From Neisseriaceae bacterium (GTDB taxonomy: Bacteria; Pseudomonadota; Gammaproteobacteria; Burkholderiales; UBA11063): a stretch of DNA of 64,000 bases. The notes beneath the pieces were generated by a model. It did not search any database and was not told where the DNA came from. It saw only the letters and a program-made list of their open reading frames with translations. Position numbers and translations under genes: made by a program. The DNA lies in the NCBI GenBank assembly GCA_003963245.1, contig RXJX01000014.1, positions 62,001 to 126,000 of the forward strand, in the 5' to 3' direction. The first letter of the stretch is position 1. Each line of letters starts with the position of its first letter. Positions 45,510-54,492 of the stretch are shown here, one piece after another.

Positions 45510-46448
45510 TCAAGGGATACTTATAGCACTCACGTAGTTATTATTAAAACTTTCATCGTTTGTCCACTGCCCTTCAACATAATACAGTTTACTGCCATCT
45601 GTGGTAACATAATCACAAGAAAAATAACCAGGTTGGGAAGAATTAGTTAATACTTGCCAACTACTATTTGCATCTGAGCCAGCTGGCAAATAAAGAAAAT
45701 CTGATTCAGCACAAGCATATGCAGCATTTTTCACATAAACTAAATCATTAATATAAACATTACTTTCTCCAAATTGGGTACCCGTTGCTTTGGTACTCGT
45801 AATTGGTAAAGTATAAACGCCAGTTTGTGAAACAACTGAAAAATCTGGCTGAACATTATTAGTCTGATAGGTATAAAATAAGTTCCCATTAGGATCAAAA
45901 TCCTCTATTACGGCAGGTCCAGGTGTGAAAAATTCCGCCGATGATTCAATAGTATTTGTAGTAAGATTTATTGTATATAACGTTGATAAATTTGGATCTG
46001 CTAAATACAATTTACCTTGACGATATAGCAACTTACTAAGTGACAATACAAACGGAATATCTATATTTGACGTTGTCCAAATTTTACTCTCTGTCTGATA
46101 CTTTAATACAAAATTATCCGTCGATGCTGCTTGGCTGCCTATTGCGTAAATATTACCTTGATTATCACTGGCTACTTGTGATGAGATAATAATATTATTC
46201 GGAGCCGCTATATTACAGCTAAGATTACCCGGTATGTTTTTTACTGGCAGTTGGCATAACACACCCCGTGAACTCACACTAAATACTGCTTTAGTCATGG
46301 GATCATATGCTAAACCGCTTAAGGTTGGAGTGGTTGTGGTGGTTAATTGGTTACTTGAAGAATTAACCGTTCCATTACACGCGCTTAAAACAATTGCCGA
46401 GAAAACTAAGCCTAATATTAAATTAGTATTAAATTTATTTTGTTTCAT
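45510..46448 (-). CDS. Lipoprotein with predicted beta-propeller-like repeats (dyad regulon)
   Basis: 312 residues, not recognised. Signal peptide with lipobox LSAC (Cys near 24) and an Asn/Ser/Thr-rich linker. Repeated strand patterns GLAYDPMTKAVFSVSS, DNQGNIYAIGSQ, RQGKLYLADPN, DPNGNLFYTYQTNN and DGSKLYYVEGQW suggest a beta-propeller, as in the 339-residue lipoprotein at 41909. A TTG at 46463 is in frame, but the ATG at 46448 starts the signal peptide and is preferred. It follows the 532-residue gene by 32 bp and shares its promoter d. No terminator is evident after it. Confidence 0.72.
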   Translation of the reverse strand: MKQNKFNTNLILGLVFSAIVLSACNGTVNSSSNQLTTTTTPTLSGLAYDPMTKAVFSVSSRGVLCQLPVKNIPGNLSCNIAAPNNIIISSQVASDNQGNIYAIGSQAASTDNFVLKYQTESKIWTTSNIDIPFVLSLSKLLYRQGKLYLADPNLSTLYTINLTTNTIESSAEFFTPGPAVIEDFDPNGNLFYTYQTNNVQPDFSVVSQTGVYTLPITSTKATGTQFGESNVYINDLVYVKNAAYACAESDFLYLPAGSDANSSWQVLTNSSQPGYFSCDYVTTDGSKLYYVEGQWTNDESFNNNYVSAISIP

Positions 46449-46480
46449 AATTTGTTCTTTCAATATATCATTCTGTTAAA

Positions 46481-48079
46481 TTAGATAGGATTAGCTGTTT
46501 TTACAAATTGTGCATCAAAAGAATCCAAGCCAAAAAGACCACCTTTACAAGTAAAATTTCTGGTAGAGCTAAATTTACTGTCATTCGCTGAAGGTAAGCA
46601 TTTATAAGTCTTACTACCATCACTCGGGTCAGGAATCACAAATTGACTTACGTACTCCACTCCATTCTCAGTAGAAGTAAAAACTTGAGCATCTTTGCTA
46701 GTTTTCATATTTCCTTGACTATCAGTAGCATATGAAGCAAATAAACCTGGAACAAATGATACTGGCACTAGATAGTTTAAGGTACTATCCTTAATGTAAT
46801 ACCAGCTCACATCTTTTAGTTTATTATAATTATCTTTATCAAAACCATAAATACTTGCACGACCCTTAAAGGTAGTTTTAATACCCTCAACGATTGTTGG
46901 ACAAGTCGACGCATAGGCATTAAAACAATCAGCTGCCTTACTTTGAATGTAATTTATTCGATTATTTAGAGTTGTAGTTTGCGCTTTAATAAAACCACTA
47001 AGATCATTCTTAATTGGTAATGAATTTTGCTTATATGTATTTAAAAATGCAATCCGATTTTTTTCAATCGTTAACTGCTCCAAAACTGCATCTTGAGCAT
47101 CTTTAACAGACTTTGGCAATGGTTCCTGATTTGGTACCGCAATCCCCAAGGAGTAGTAAGTATTGATTACCGGATTAAAGAAATAAAGATTATTGTAAAT
47201 CATTCCATTAGCATCTTTAACCTGCAATGGAAGAGATAATGCATATTGATTTACACTATTGATAATTGATTCACAGTTTTGAACTGATTCTGAGCTACAA
47301 AACATAGTACTACCTGTTTGTGGGTTAGTAAAGATATTTTGTAAACTTTCTGGAGTACCACCGTTTTGTAAAGCAGATACTGAGATCGTAGCTACGCTTT
47401 TCTGATTCTGAAGCTCTGCTTCAATCGACTGAATAATCGTTGGTAAAGAAGCGCCTGTGAAAGACCCTGACTCTTGAAATTTAAGTGTATCTAACTTAGA
47501 TTTAAAATTCACTCCAACGTTGACAGCTAGGACTACTCCAGCTTTCAAATTACTCACGAATGAGTCACCACAGCTCGTAAAGAATCTATCCTGTCCAATA
47601 CCTAAGAGTTCTTGACCAATAGGACTAAGAAAGCTCCCATTTACTCTAGTAGGAATAAGCTTAGCATCTGTGGAGTAGGTATAAAGATAAACAAAATTTA
47701 GCGTATATTCACTATTTCTGGTAGATGCAACAAATGAAGCATTTGCACTAGTACTAGTATCAAACACAACCAAACTTTCCATACCTATGCCAAGATTCAA
47801 TGAAGCACTAATCGCAGAATTAGATGCTTGAGAATTAAAGTTAAATCCAGCTTGTGGCGACGTGCCTATGGTTGAACTTTCCGTATTCATGCAAATTAAT
47901 GAACTAGTAGGCATACCTGTTGCATATAGAGTTGGCGCACCAAGTACTGCCCAGTTATCACTCACGGAAGATTGTAAACTTTTATTTTTTCCTGAAGTTT
48001 TTGCATTTGAGCTCGCAAAAACAGAGCCCGCTAAAACACCTAAAAGTGTAATTGTTAACAGTAGCTTTTTCTTTTCCAT
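46481..48079 (-). CDS. Secreted protein, possible MACPF-like (dyad regulon)
   Basis: 532 residues. Signal peptide ending SVFAS (cleavage near 23). Residues about 60-180 are beta-rich and lead to DRFFTSCGDSFVSNLKAGV (about 163-181), followed by alternating strands, a helix IIQSIEAELQNQ and a strand with GGTPESL. This order (G-D-x-[FY]-V, glycine, strand pair, helix, G-G-x-P) resembles the core of membrane-attack-complex/perforin domains, but I cannot confirm it. A helical region (about 315-385) and cysteine-containing C-terminus follow. SD AAGGAAT precedes the ATG. It is divergent from the LuxR-type regulator gene and first in its unit. Confidence 0.7.
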   Translation of the reverse strand: MEKKKLLLTITLLGVLAGSVFASSNAKTSGKNKSLQSSVSDNWAVLGAPTLYATGMPTSSLICMNTESSTIGTSPQAGFNFNSQASNSAISASLNLGIGMESLVVFDTSTSANASFVASTRNSEYTLNFVYLYTYSTDAKLIPTRVNGSFLSPIGQELLGIGQDRFFTSCGDSFVSNLKAGVVLAVNVGVNFKSKLDTLKFQESGSFTGASLPTIIQSIEAELQNQKSVATISVSALQNGGTPESLQNIFTNPQTGSTMFCSSESVQNCESIINSVNQYALSLPLQVKDANGMIYNNLYFFNPVINTYYSLGIAVPNQEPLPKSVKDAQDAVLEQLTIEKNRIAFLNTYKQNSLPIKNDLSGFIKAQTTTLNNRINYIQSKAADCFNAYASTCPTIVEGIKTTFKGRASIYGFDKDNYNKLKDVSWYYIKDSTLNYLVPVSFVPGLFASYATDSQGNMKTSKDAQVFTSTENGVEYVSQFVIPDPSDGSKTYKCLPSANDSKFSSTRNFTCKGGLFGLDSFDAQFVKTANPI

Positions 48080-48127
48080 TATTGAATTCCTTTAGATTGG
48101 TTATACGCTTCAACGTATCTAAGAAGG

Positions 48128-48174
48128 ATTTTATAGGATTCTCATTATATTAACAATAGATATTTTTGTCTATT
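48128..48174 (-). promoter_or_regulatory. Dyad-controlled promoter d (532-residue secreted protein and lipoprotein)
   Basis: Dyad AATAGATATTTTTGTCTATT, perfect at the half-sites, at 48155-48174. The -35 TTGTTA overlaps its end, and TAAAAT at 48133-48128 is at the same 17-bp spacing. Start near 48121, leader about 42 nt. This copy lies in the gap between the regulator gene and its nearest divergent target. Confidence 0.82.
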
Positions 48175-48459
48175 CAAACACACACCCAATCAATAACACA
48201 CTGTAATATATAAATAAAACCCAGCATAAATTTACAAAGCCTCTGATAGCCGCAAAAATAGTTTTCAATCGACTGATATTATTTTGTTGTAATATAGATA
48301 CATAATTACTTCAATCCAACGATAATATTATTATCAAAATAGCAAAAGCCGCATATCTCAGAAAATTCAAAAACGTAACCAAAGATAGAATCTATACAGC
48401 GTTTTTCTGATAAAATCTATATTATATTGTTAATACCTTATTTTATTTTTGTTGCGGAT
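48175..48459. other. Divergent intergenic region upstream of the LuxR-type regulator
   Basis: 285 bp between dyad d and the regulator start. It contains a short ATAGA-A-TCTAT dyad at 48385-48395 whose half-sites match the regulon dyad but without the 8-bp spacer; it could be a coincidence or an autoregulatory half-site pair. TATATT sequences near 48417 could be -10 elements. No ORF. Confidence 0.45.
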
Positions 48460-49266
48460 ATGCTAAACCAAGAAGAAAAACACGAATACCTACATAATGT
48501 GGTAATACCTAATTTTTTACCATTAGTGAATCAAAAAATATATTCTGTTATTTATGATTATGATTGTAAAATAGCCATCTGCACTAACTATTCGGCACAG
48601 TCTATCGCTATGCAATCTTGGGAAGATACCGTTGGAATCACATTTAAAGATCATCAAAGAGCTGACCTAGGAGCTAAAATTTTTGGCTCTAAATACACAG
48701 GGGTATTTGTTGAGTTTATTCATCACTATATCCACAAAATATATCAGCTTCAGTTAAGTATATTTAGAAACAAAGAAGTAGTAAACTTTATTGATTTGTT
48801 ACCCTATAATGACAAATTTATTGCTTATTTGATTACCTATATCCCAATCTTTCATCCTTCAGGCGAAGTTGTTGCCATTCAAAGTTTTGCAACAAGCGTA
48901 CCTTTTTTTAGTCATCATGATTATATGCAAAACATTCTTGGCTATTCTCCAATAGCAGATAAAAAGTGTGATAGTTACCCTATAAAATTAACGGAACGTG
49001 AGCATGAAATTCTTTTTTTACTTGCAAACTCAATACCACATGAACAAATGACTCAAATTTTAGGGATACGCCGAAGTACCATCTCCAATATTATAGCCAA
49101 ACAAATTAGTAAGAAATTTGGTTTAACTGGCTCCAATTCAAAAGCGCTGGCTCAATTAGCAATTGAGCATGGCTATCATAAGGCAATTCCAGAGTCTTTA
49201 TCCAAACCCTATATAATCATTCTTGATGAAAAACTGGCAAAAGAAATAAACCTCGAATCAATCTAA
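48460..49266 (+). CDS. LuxR-type transcriptional regulator with PAS-like N-terminal domain
   Basis: 268-residue cytoplasmic DNA-binding protein. The C-terminal GerE-type helix-turn-helix (about 175-237) reads LTEREHEILFLLANSIPHEQ followed by a recognition helix RRSTISNIIAKQISKKFG. The N-terminal 150 residues look like a PAS-type sensor (YSVIYDYDCKIAICTN, then strands ending GEVVAIQSFA) rather than an acyl-homoserine-lactone domain, so the signal is unknown. An in-frame TTG at 48427 exists; the ATG at 48460 is preferred, though its SD (GCGGA) is weak. It is divergent from the secreted-protein genes and is the natural candidate to bind the four 20-bp dyads. Confidence 0.85.
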   Translation: MLNQEEKHEYLHNVVIPNFLPLVNQKIYSVIYDYDCKIAICTNYSAQSIAMQSWEDTVGITFKDHQRADLGAKIFGSKYTGVFVEFIHHYIHKIYQLQLSIFRNKEVVNFIDLLPYNDKFIAYLITYIPIFHPSGEVVAIQSFATSVPFFSHHDYMQNILGYSPIADKKCDSYPIKLTEREHEILFLLANSIPHEQMTQILGIRRSTISNIIAKQISKKFGLTGSNSKALAQLAIEHGYHKAIPESLSKPYIIILDEKLAKEINLESI

Positions 49267-49448
49267 TCATTTATACTCAGCTTAAAACCTTCTAATCGGC
49301 TACAAAATTTATGTTAAGCTTCATTTTAATCTCTACATCCGCTGTAACGCTTAAAGATTGCAAATAAGCCTTTAGAAAATTAATGACCACTACCGATATT
49401 TCTTGACAATCAGGTAAAGACCAAGATTCAAAGACAGAGAGTATATGT

Positions 49449-49454
49449 TATAAT
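49449..49454 (+). promoter_or_regulatory. Extended -10 promoter of the methyltransferase-rnhA-mnmC genes
   Basis: TGTTATAATCCCAA at 49446 onward is an extended -10 with perfect TATAAT (49449-49454), 33 bp before the start codon at 49487. The same 13-base string precedes the glycosyltransferase gene at 52725. The -35 (TTCAAA) is weak. Confidence 0.55.
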
Positions 49455-49486
49455 CCCAACTAATTAAATACGATAGTAAAAATGTT

Positions 49487-50248
49487 ATGACCAAACCCAA
49501 AGAGCAAGATTTGAAATATTTTGTCAATAAAGATAAAGAGCGCTTAATCTATGATTGCAAAGGATTGCAGCAATGGTTACTTTATACGCCAAGTGGGCGC
49601 GAAATCCTTAGCAAAGAGCGTTCATTTTTCACACAAAATGTAAACCATATTTTTGGTGCTTTTTCTCTGCAAATTGGACTAAGTGATATTAACTTTCTGC
49701 ATGGAAACAAAATTAACCAACATTTCACTATCAATGTTGACATGATTGCTGATCTACGCTTTTTGCCAATAAAAAGTGATAGTATTGATCTGATTGTTTG
49801 TCCGCATGTATTGGAGTTCACCAATAATTATCACCATGTTTTGCAAGAACTTTACCGGATATTATCACCTAATGGTAAATTAATCCTTACCTGCTTTAAT
49901 AAATACAGCTGGTTTGGGTTATGCAAAAATCGGGTTCCACTCCTAAAGCGAGCACGATTGATATCTCTAAACTCGCTTCGTAGCCAGCTTGAAGCGCTTA
50001 ATTTTGCTATTGAAGGTGGAAAGTTTTTTGGTTACTGCCCTCCATTTAGTAAATCCCGTAGATTGAAACGCTACCACTGGATGAATTTGGTCGGTGATCG
50101 CTGGTTTCCAACTCTGGCAAATAGCTTTGCACTAATTTTACGCAAGGAAATTGTTACACCAACATTAATAAAGTATAAAGATTTAGAATCTTTCTCAACT
50201 ATCTCACCAGGTTTCGGAACTGCTCGTGTATGCAACAAACAAAATTGA
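49487..50248 (+). CDS. Class I SAM-dependent methyltransferase (YafS-like)
   Basis: 253 residues. The methyltransferase type 11 core is visible from about 75 to 160: [22 protein letters not shown] followed by [23 protein letters not shown] (motifs III-V), though the glycine-rich motif I is degenerate. Its end overlaps the start of rnhA by 19 bp. A YafS-type methyltransferase next to rnhA is a widespread proteobacterial arrangement, which supports the assignment; its substrate is not known. The start ATG lacks a strong SD. Confidence 0.82.
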   Translation: MTKPKEQDLKYFVNKDKERLIYDCKGLQQWLLYTPSGREILSKERSFFTQNVNHIFGAFSLQIGLSDINFLHGNKINQHFTINVDMIADLRFLPIKSDSIDLIVCPHVLEFTNNYHHVLQELYRILSPNGKLILTCFNKYSWFGLCKNRVPLLKRARLISLNSLRSQLEALNFAIEGGKFFGYCPPFSKSRRLKRYHWMNLVGDRWFPTLANSFALILRKEIVTPTLIKYKDLESFSTISPGFGTARVCNKQN

Positions 50249-50664
50249 TTATTTATACTGATGGCGCTTGTAAAGGTAATCCAGGAATTGGCGGCTGGGG
50301 CGCAATTCTGATATATGGCGATAAAACTAAAGAAATTTATGGTTACGAACCCGAAACAACTAATAACCGTATGGAATTAAGTGCAGTAATTGAAGCATTA
50401 AAGGTAATTAAGCGCAACTGTCCAATTACTATTTTTACTGATTCACAATACGTTAAGCGTGGTATTACTGAATGGATTGATGGCTGGATCACAAAAAATT
50501 GGAAAAATGTTAAAAATGTGGATTTATGGCAAGAATTATATCCACTAAGTAAGCAATACAATATTGATTGGCAATGGGTGCGTGGTCATAACGGGGATAA
50601 ATATAATGAACGCGCCGACGAACTTGCCAATTTAGCAATCACCTTAGCTCAACAAAATGGATAA
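50230..50664 (+). CDS. rnhA: Ribonuclease HI
   Basis: 144-residue endonuclease cutting RNA in RNA:DNA hybrids, acting in primer removal and R-loop control. The four catalytic carboxylates are present: Asp11 ([13 protein letters not shown]), Glu49 (NNRMELSAV), Asp71 (FTDSQYV) and Asp130 (NERADELA); His120 (VRGHNG) is the flexible catalytic His. Length is close to E. coli's 155. It overlaps both the upstream methyltransferase gene (19 bp) and the downstream mnmC (8 bp), so the three are coupled. Confidence 0.98.
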   Translation: MQQTKLIIYTDGACKGNPGIGGWGAILIYGDKTKEIYGYEPETTNNRMELSAVIEALKVIKRNCPITIFTDSQYVKRGITEWIDGWITKNWKNVKNVDLWQELYPLSKQYNIDWQWVRGHNGDKYNERADELANLAITLAQQNG

Positions 50665-52639
50665 ACAACAATACTATGCGCCAATTGAATGGCGTGATAA
50701 TGTCGCCTATTCACTAATTTTTGATGATATTTTCTTTTCTCAGGCATCTGGAATCGAAGAAAAGCGCTATGTCTTCCACCAACATAATAATTTAGCCGAG
50801 AGATTTGCCAAACTCAAAGCGAGAGAGATGTTTGTGATTGGCGAAAGTGGTTTTGGGTCTGGATTAAATTTTCTAACTACACTGCAGTTATGGCGGAATG
50901 CTCAGCGCACAAAACACACTTCACTACATTTTATTTCATTTGAGAAATACCCTCTAGCACCAGCAGATCTCAGAAAAATTGTGAGCCAATTTCCAGAATT
51001 AAACGCTGAATTAGAGGAATTATCCGCACAATATTATTTATTGCTACCGGGGTATCATCGGCTTACTTTTGCAGGTGATGTCAAATTAACTCTAATTATT
51101 GGGGACATACAAGAACAATTAGCCCAATTAAATCATAAGATTGATGCTTGGTTTCTTGATGGATTTAGTCCGGTTAAAAATAATGAGATGTGGAATTTGC
51201 AACTTCTAAATGAAATTGCAGTACATTGCCATAGCAATACGACCTTTGCAACTTATACTGCAAACTCTCAAGTACGCCGTAACTTAGAGGCAGTGGGATT
51301 CACCGTACAAAAAGGCTTGGGTTTTGCCAATAAACGTAATTTACTTTTTGGTCAATTTAACTTGCACAAGAGCCAACCAACTACTAAAAAAATACCTCGC
51401 CCGTATTATGCAACCCCTAACTTCCCAGCTCATGATATAACACAAAGGATTGCAATTATTGGAGCTGGGATTAGTGGGGCTGCTACCGCACGAGCGCTAG
51501 CAGATAGAGGCTACTCAGTAGTCATCTTTGAGAAAAACGCACAAAGTGCCAGTGAAGCAAGTGGTAATTATCAAGGTATGCTTTACGGTAGCTGGAGCGC
51601 CTTCGGTGGTGCGATGATGGAATTAAGCTGCTCCGCATATCGCTTTAGCCATTACCTAGTGAGAGCTATGCTCATTGAACACACTGACTTTGCTTCCTGT
51701 GGACTAATTCAACTGGGACATAATGAACAACAAATTAAGCGTAATCAACAATTAATTCAAACAAATTTACCTGCAGAGTTCATTTCAGCCGTTAACAAAG
51801 CACAAATTGAGCAACTCGCTGGCTTCTCAGTCAGTACTGAAGAACTAGATGGAATCTATTTCCCTGATGGAATGTGGCTTAAACCACCAAGGTTAGTCAG
51901 CGAATTACTCAAGCATCCCAACATTAAACTAATTACTGATTGCGAAATTAAGCAGATTGAATATAACACCAATCATTGGCTACTTTATGAAAAAGACAAG
52001 CCTACTCCTCACAAAGTTACCAGCTTAGTTTTATGTAATGCTCATGCTGCCGCAGATTTAATTCCTGATTTAGCACCCTTTCTACGTAAAATTCGCGGAC
52101 AAACAACCGTAGTAGAGAATATATCCACCCCATTAAAAACTGTTTTATGTGGACATGGCTACATCACTCCTGTCAATCAGAAAAAATTCACTATGGGAGC
52201 AACCTTTCAATTTAATGATGAATCATTAGATATTCGGATGCAAGATCATATGGAAAACATCGCCAATTTTAGCACTATTCTGCCGGAACTGATCAGACAG
52301 ATTATAGCGAAAAATTTAAGTGGCAAAGCTAGCTTTAGAACTAGCACTCATGATTACCTACCCTTGGTTGGACCATTGGCAGACTATGCCCAATTTAATC
52401 AAGACTATGCAAAATTAACCAAGGATAAAAATGCATGGCTTAATACACCGTGTAATTATCTACCAAATTTATGGCTCAATTTGGCGCATGGTGCAAAAGG
52501 ATTATTAACGGCACCATTATGTGGAGAAATCATTGCTGATTATATTAACCAATCTCCGCACTCTTGTAGCGAAGATGTACGCATAGCGCTGCACCCTAAC
52601 CGGGTATACGTGCGTAAATTAATCAAACCAGAAAGCTAA
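50657..52639 (+). CDS. mnmC: Bifunctional tRNA wobble-uridine modification protein MnmC
   Basis: 660 residues carrying out the last two steps of mnm5s2U synthesis at tRNA position 34. The N-terminal methyltransferase domain (about 1-240) has [14 protein letters not shown] and [13 protein letters not shown]. The C-terminal FAD oxidase domain (about 262-650) starts with the Rossmann [17 protein letters not shown] and has [12 protein letters not shown] and GARTSTHD-like [14 protein letters not shown]. Full length, comparable to E. coli (668). Starts 8 bp inside rnhA. Confidence 0.97.
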   Translation: MDKQQYYAPIEWRDNVAYSLIFDDIFFSQASGIEEKRYVFHQHNNLAERFAKLKAREMFVIGESGFGSGLNFLTTLQLWRNAQRTKHTSLHFISFEKYPLAPADLRKIVSQFPELNAELEELSAQYYLLLPGYHRLTFAGDVKLTLIIGDIQEQLAQLNHKIDAWFLDGFSPVKNNEMWNLQLLNEIAVHCHSNTTFATYTANSQVRRNLEAVGFTVQKGLGFANKRNLLFGQFNLHKSQPTTKKIPRPYYATPNFPAHDITQRIAIIGAGISGAATARALADRGYSVVIFEKNAQSASEASGNYQGMLYGSWSAFGGAMMELSCSAYRFSHYLVRAMLIEHTDFASCGLIQLGHNEQQIKRNQQLIQTNLPAEFISAVNKAQIEQLAGFSVSTEELDGIYFPDGMWLKPPRLVSELLKHPNIKLITDCEIKQIEYNTNHWLLYEKDKPTPHKVTSLVLCNAHAAADLIPDLAPFLRKIRGQTTVVENISTPLKTVLCGHGYITPVNQKKFTMGATFQFNDESLDIRMQDHMENIANFSTILPELIRQIIAKNLSGKASFRTSTHDYLPLVGPLADYAQFNQDYAKLTKDKNAWLNTPCNYLPNLWLNLAHGAKGLLTAPLCGEIIADYINQSPHSCSEDVRIALHPNRVYVRKLIKPES

Positions 52640-52724
52640 GTAGCTCACAAATGAACAGCAACCACTTAAGATTATTGCATACTTACACAAGCAGTCAGAG
52701 CAGTAAGCATCACCTTAAAGATGT

Positions 52725-52730
52725 TATAAT
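52725..52730 (+). promoter_or_regulatory. Extended -10 promoter of the glycosyltransferase gene
   Basis: ATGTTATAATCCCAA, nearly identical to the promoter at 49446, gives an extended -10 (TGT-TATAAT) with a start near 52737 and about 30 nt of leader. No good -35. Confidence 0.55.
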
Positions 52731-52766
52731 CCCAAACTATTTTACTCTTATTTTGACAATTTTTAT

Positions 52767-53852
52767 ATGACCGCTATTTACTCATTTATATTATCATTTG
52801 CTATCTGCTGGCTTATTATTAAAACTAATAGCCATCATGCCAAATTTTCCGCGGATTGGGAATTAAAAGGTGCGCAAAAATTTCACAAAATTCCAACGCC
52901 GCGAATTGCAGGATTAGCTATTTTTATTAGCTCATGGTTAATCGCATCATATGGTCTCATAAATCATGCTCTATGGGCTAAATTTTTCGTTAAACTTCTG
53001 GTACCCACATCTATGGTATTTGCTGTTGGTCTGGCTGAAGATTTGATAAAAAAGTTAACTCCGATACAACGCTTGGTGATGGTTATTTGTGCTTGTTTAA
53101 TTGGAATTTACGCGGTGCATATCGTTAATATGGTAACGCATACTAATGTAAGACTAATTGACTATTTTTTACGCTTTGAGCCATTAAGTCTTATCTTAAC
53201 TATATTTATCTTGCTCGGTGCTACCAATGCTTTCAACATTATTGATGGCTATAATGGGCTGTGTATCACAACTTTTACAACGATTCTTCTTGCCTGTCTT
53301 TTTATCGCCTATCAGGTTAATTATCATTACCTAGATCAATCAATCCTGATTCTTCTTGGTGCAGTTATGGGGGTTATGCTTTGGAATTATCCGCGTGGAA
53401 AAATTTTTCTTGGCGATGGAGGGGCATATTTTCTGGGGTTTATTGCAACACTAATTTTGCTTGAATTATCGCAGCATATTCCTGATTATAGCCCATTCAC
53501 ATCTTTATTAATCATGATCTATCCTATCAGTGAGACACTACTTTCAATTTACCGTAAGAAATTTCTCCGTGGAAAATCACCATTTCAACCAGATCGACTA
53601 CATATGCACATGGTAGTCTACTACCGCCTTATTCGCCATGACCACCATAACCGAAATGCCGCAGTCCTAATTAAGATGCTTTGGTTTATCATTCCGCAAC
53701 TAATCGCAGCATTTATGCTACACAATCAACAATTCTATATCATAATTGCTATTTTTACTTATATAACAGTATATTTCTGGGTCTATTTTAGAATTGTTTC
53801 ATTTAAAACTTTGAAAATACTACCAAGAATCTCCGCAAAAAAATCTAATTGA
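52767..53852 (+). CDS. Polyprenyl-phosphate sugar-1-phosphate transferase (WecA/MraY superfamily)
   Basis: 361-residue multi-TM inner-membrane enzyme that transfers a sugar-1-phosphate from a UDP-sugar to undecaprenyl phosphate, starting synthesis of a surface glycan. Family motifs: KIPTPRIAGLAIF (about 46-58), NAFNIIDGYNGLC (about 153-165) and FLGDGGAYFLGF (about 214-225). The first metal motif, usually D-D, reads GLAEDL here, so the first Asp is Glu. A His-rich cytoplasmic loop PDRLHMHMVVYYRL is also typical. No other glycan genes are nearby, so the polymer is unknown; O-glycosylation of the pilin encoded next is one possibility. Confidence 0.88.
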   Translation: MTAIYSFILSFAICWLIIKTNSHHAKFSADWELKGAQKFHKIPTPRIAGLAIFISSWLIASYGLINHALWAKFFVKLLVPTSMVFAVGLAEDLIKKLTPIQRLVMVICACLIGIYAVHIVNMVTHTNVRLIDYFLRFEPLSLILTIFILLGATNAFNIIDGYNGLCITTFTTILLACLFIAYQVNYHYLDQSILILLGAVMGVMLWNYPRGKIFLGDGGAYFLGFIATLILLELSQHIPDYSPFTSLLIMIYPISETLLSIYRKKFLRGKSPFQPDRLHMHMVVYYRLIRHDHHNRNAAVLIKMLWFIIPQLIAAFMLHNQQFYIIIAIFTYITVYFWVYFRIVSFKTLKILPRISAKKSN

Positions 53853-53982
53853 ATTGATTAAAATACAGCATAATTTTAAAATAATGTATAATTGGATCAT
53901 TACCCTGTTACCATTAGAATGATGAATGGATAGCAATATTAAAAAATAGAAATCGCAACAGATTTAAAAAAGATTACGCATT

Positions 53983-54390
53983 ATGAAGCACGCAGGTTTT
54001 ACAATTATTGAACTTATGATAGCTGTTGCTATTATTGGTATTCTGGCAGCACTTGCAATACCAGCCTATCAGAATTATATAACCAGATCTCGGGTTAGTG
54101 AAGGAATTTTGTTCGCATCAGATGCAAAAAGTAACGTAGCACAATACTACCTGTCAACTGGAGACTTCCCGAACAACAATAGCGAAGCTGGTCTTCCAGC
54201 AACCATCTCCTCTCCAATGGTTTCGTCAGTTGATGTCTCTAATAATGGAGTGGTAACAGTTACTACCTCGATTAGTGGTATTACTAATGGTACTATAATA
54301 TTTTCACCTCTGGCGAGCTCTTCCGGTATAGAATGGACATGTACTGGTGGAAACTTAGATGGCAGCTATCGCCCTTCTAATTGTCGTTAA
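53983..54390 (+). CDS. pilA: Type IV major pilin-like prepilin
   Basis: 135-residue prepilin. Five-residue leader MKHAG cleaved before Phe6; the mature protein starts [20 protein letters not shown] with Glu5 of the mature chain conserved, and PilD would methylate the Phe. The globular head is small, and two cysteines (CTGG...SNC, about 125-134) form the C-terminal disulfide loop. Pili of this class act in twitching, adhesion and DNA uptake. The SD is weak. There is no sigma54 GG-N10-GC promoter upstream; a TATAAT lies at 53887-53892. Whether it is the major pilin cannot be told from one locus. Confidence 0.9.
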   Translation: MKHAGFTIIELMIAVAIIGILAALAIPAYQNYITRSRVSEGILFASDAKSNVAQYYLSTGDFPNNNSEAGLPATISSPMVSSVDVSNNGVVTVTTSISGITNGTIIFSPLASSSGIEWTCTGGNLDGSYRPSNCR

Positions 54391-54492
54391 CAATACGAGG
54401 AATTTTGCTTATATTATAAAAATATCTGCAATTGAGAATTTGAAAAAACGAATATTTGATAAACTACGATCTCGTACGCTCTAGGAACAGTA

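Noticed and set aside
48385..48395. ATAGA-A-TCTAT as a fifth regulon box for autoregulation
   Set aside because: Half-sites resemble the dyad, but the 8-bp spacer and T4G core are missing, so I did not count it as a copy.
53853..53982. Sigma54 promoter expected before pilA
   Set aside because: No GG-N10-GC element (TGGCAC-N5-TTGC type) is present; only a TATAAT at 53887-53892.
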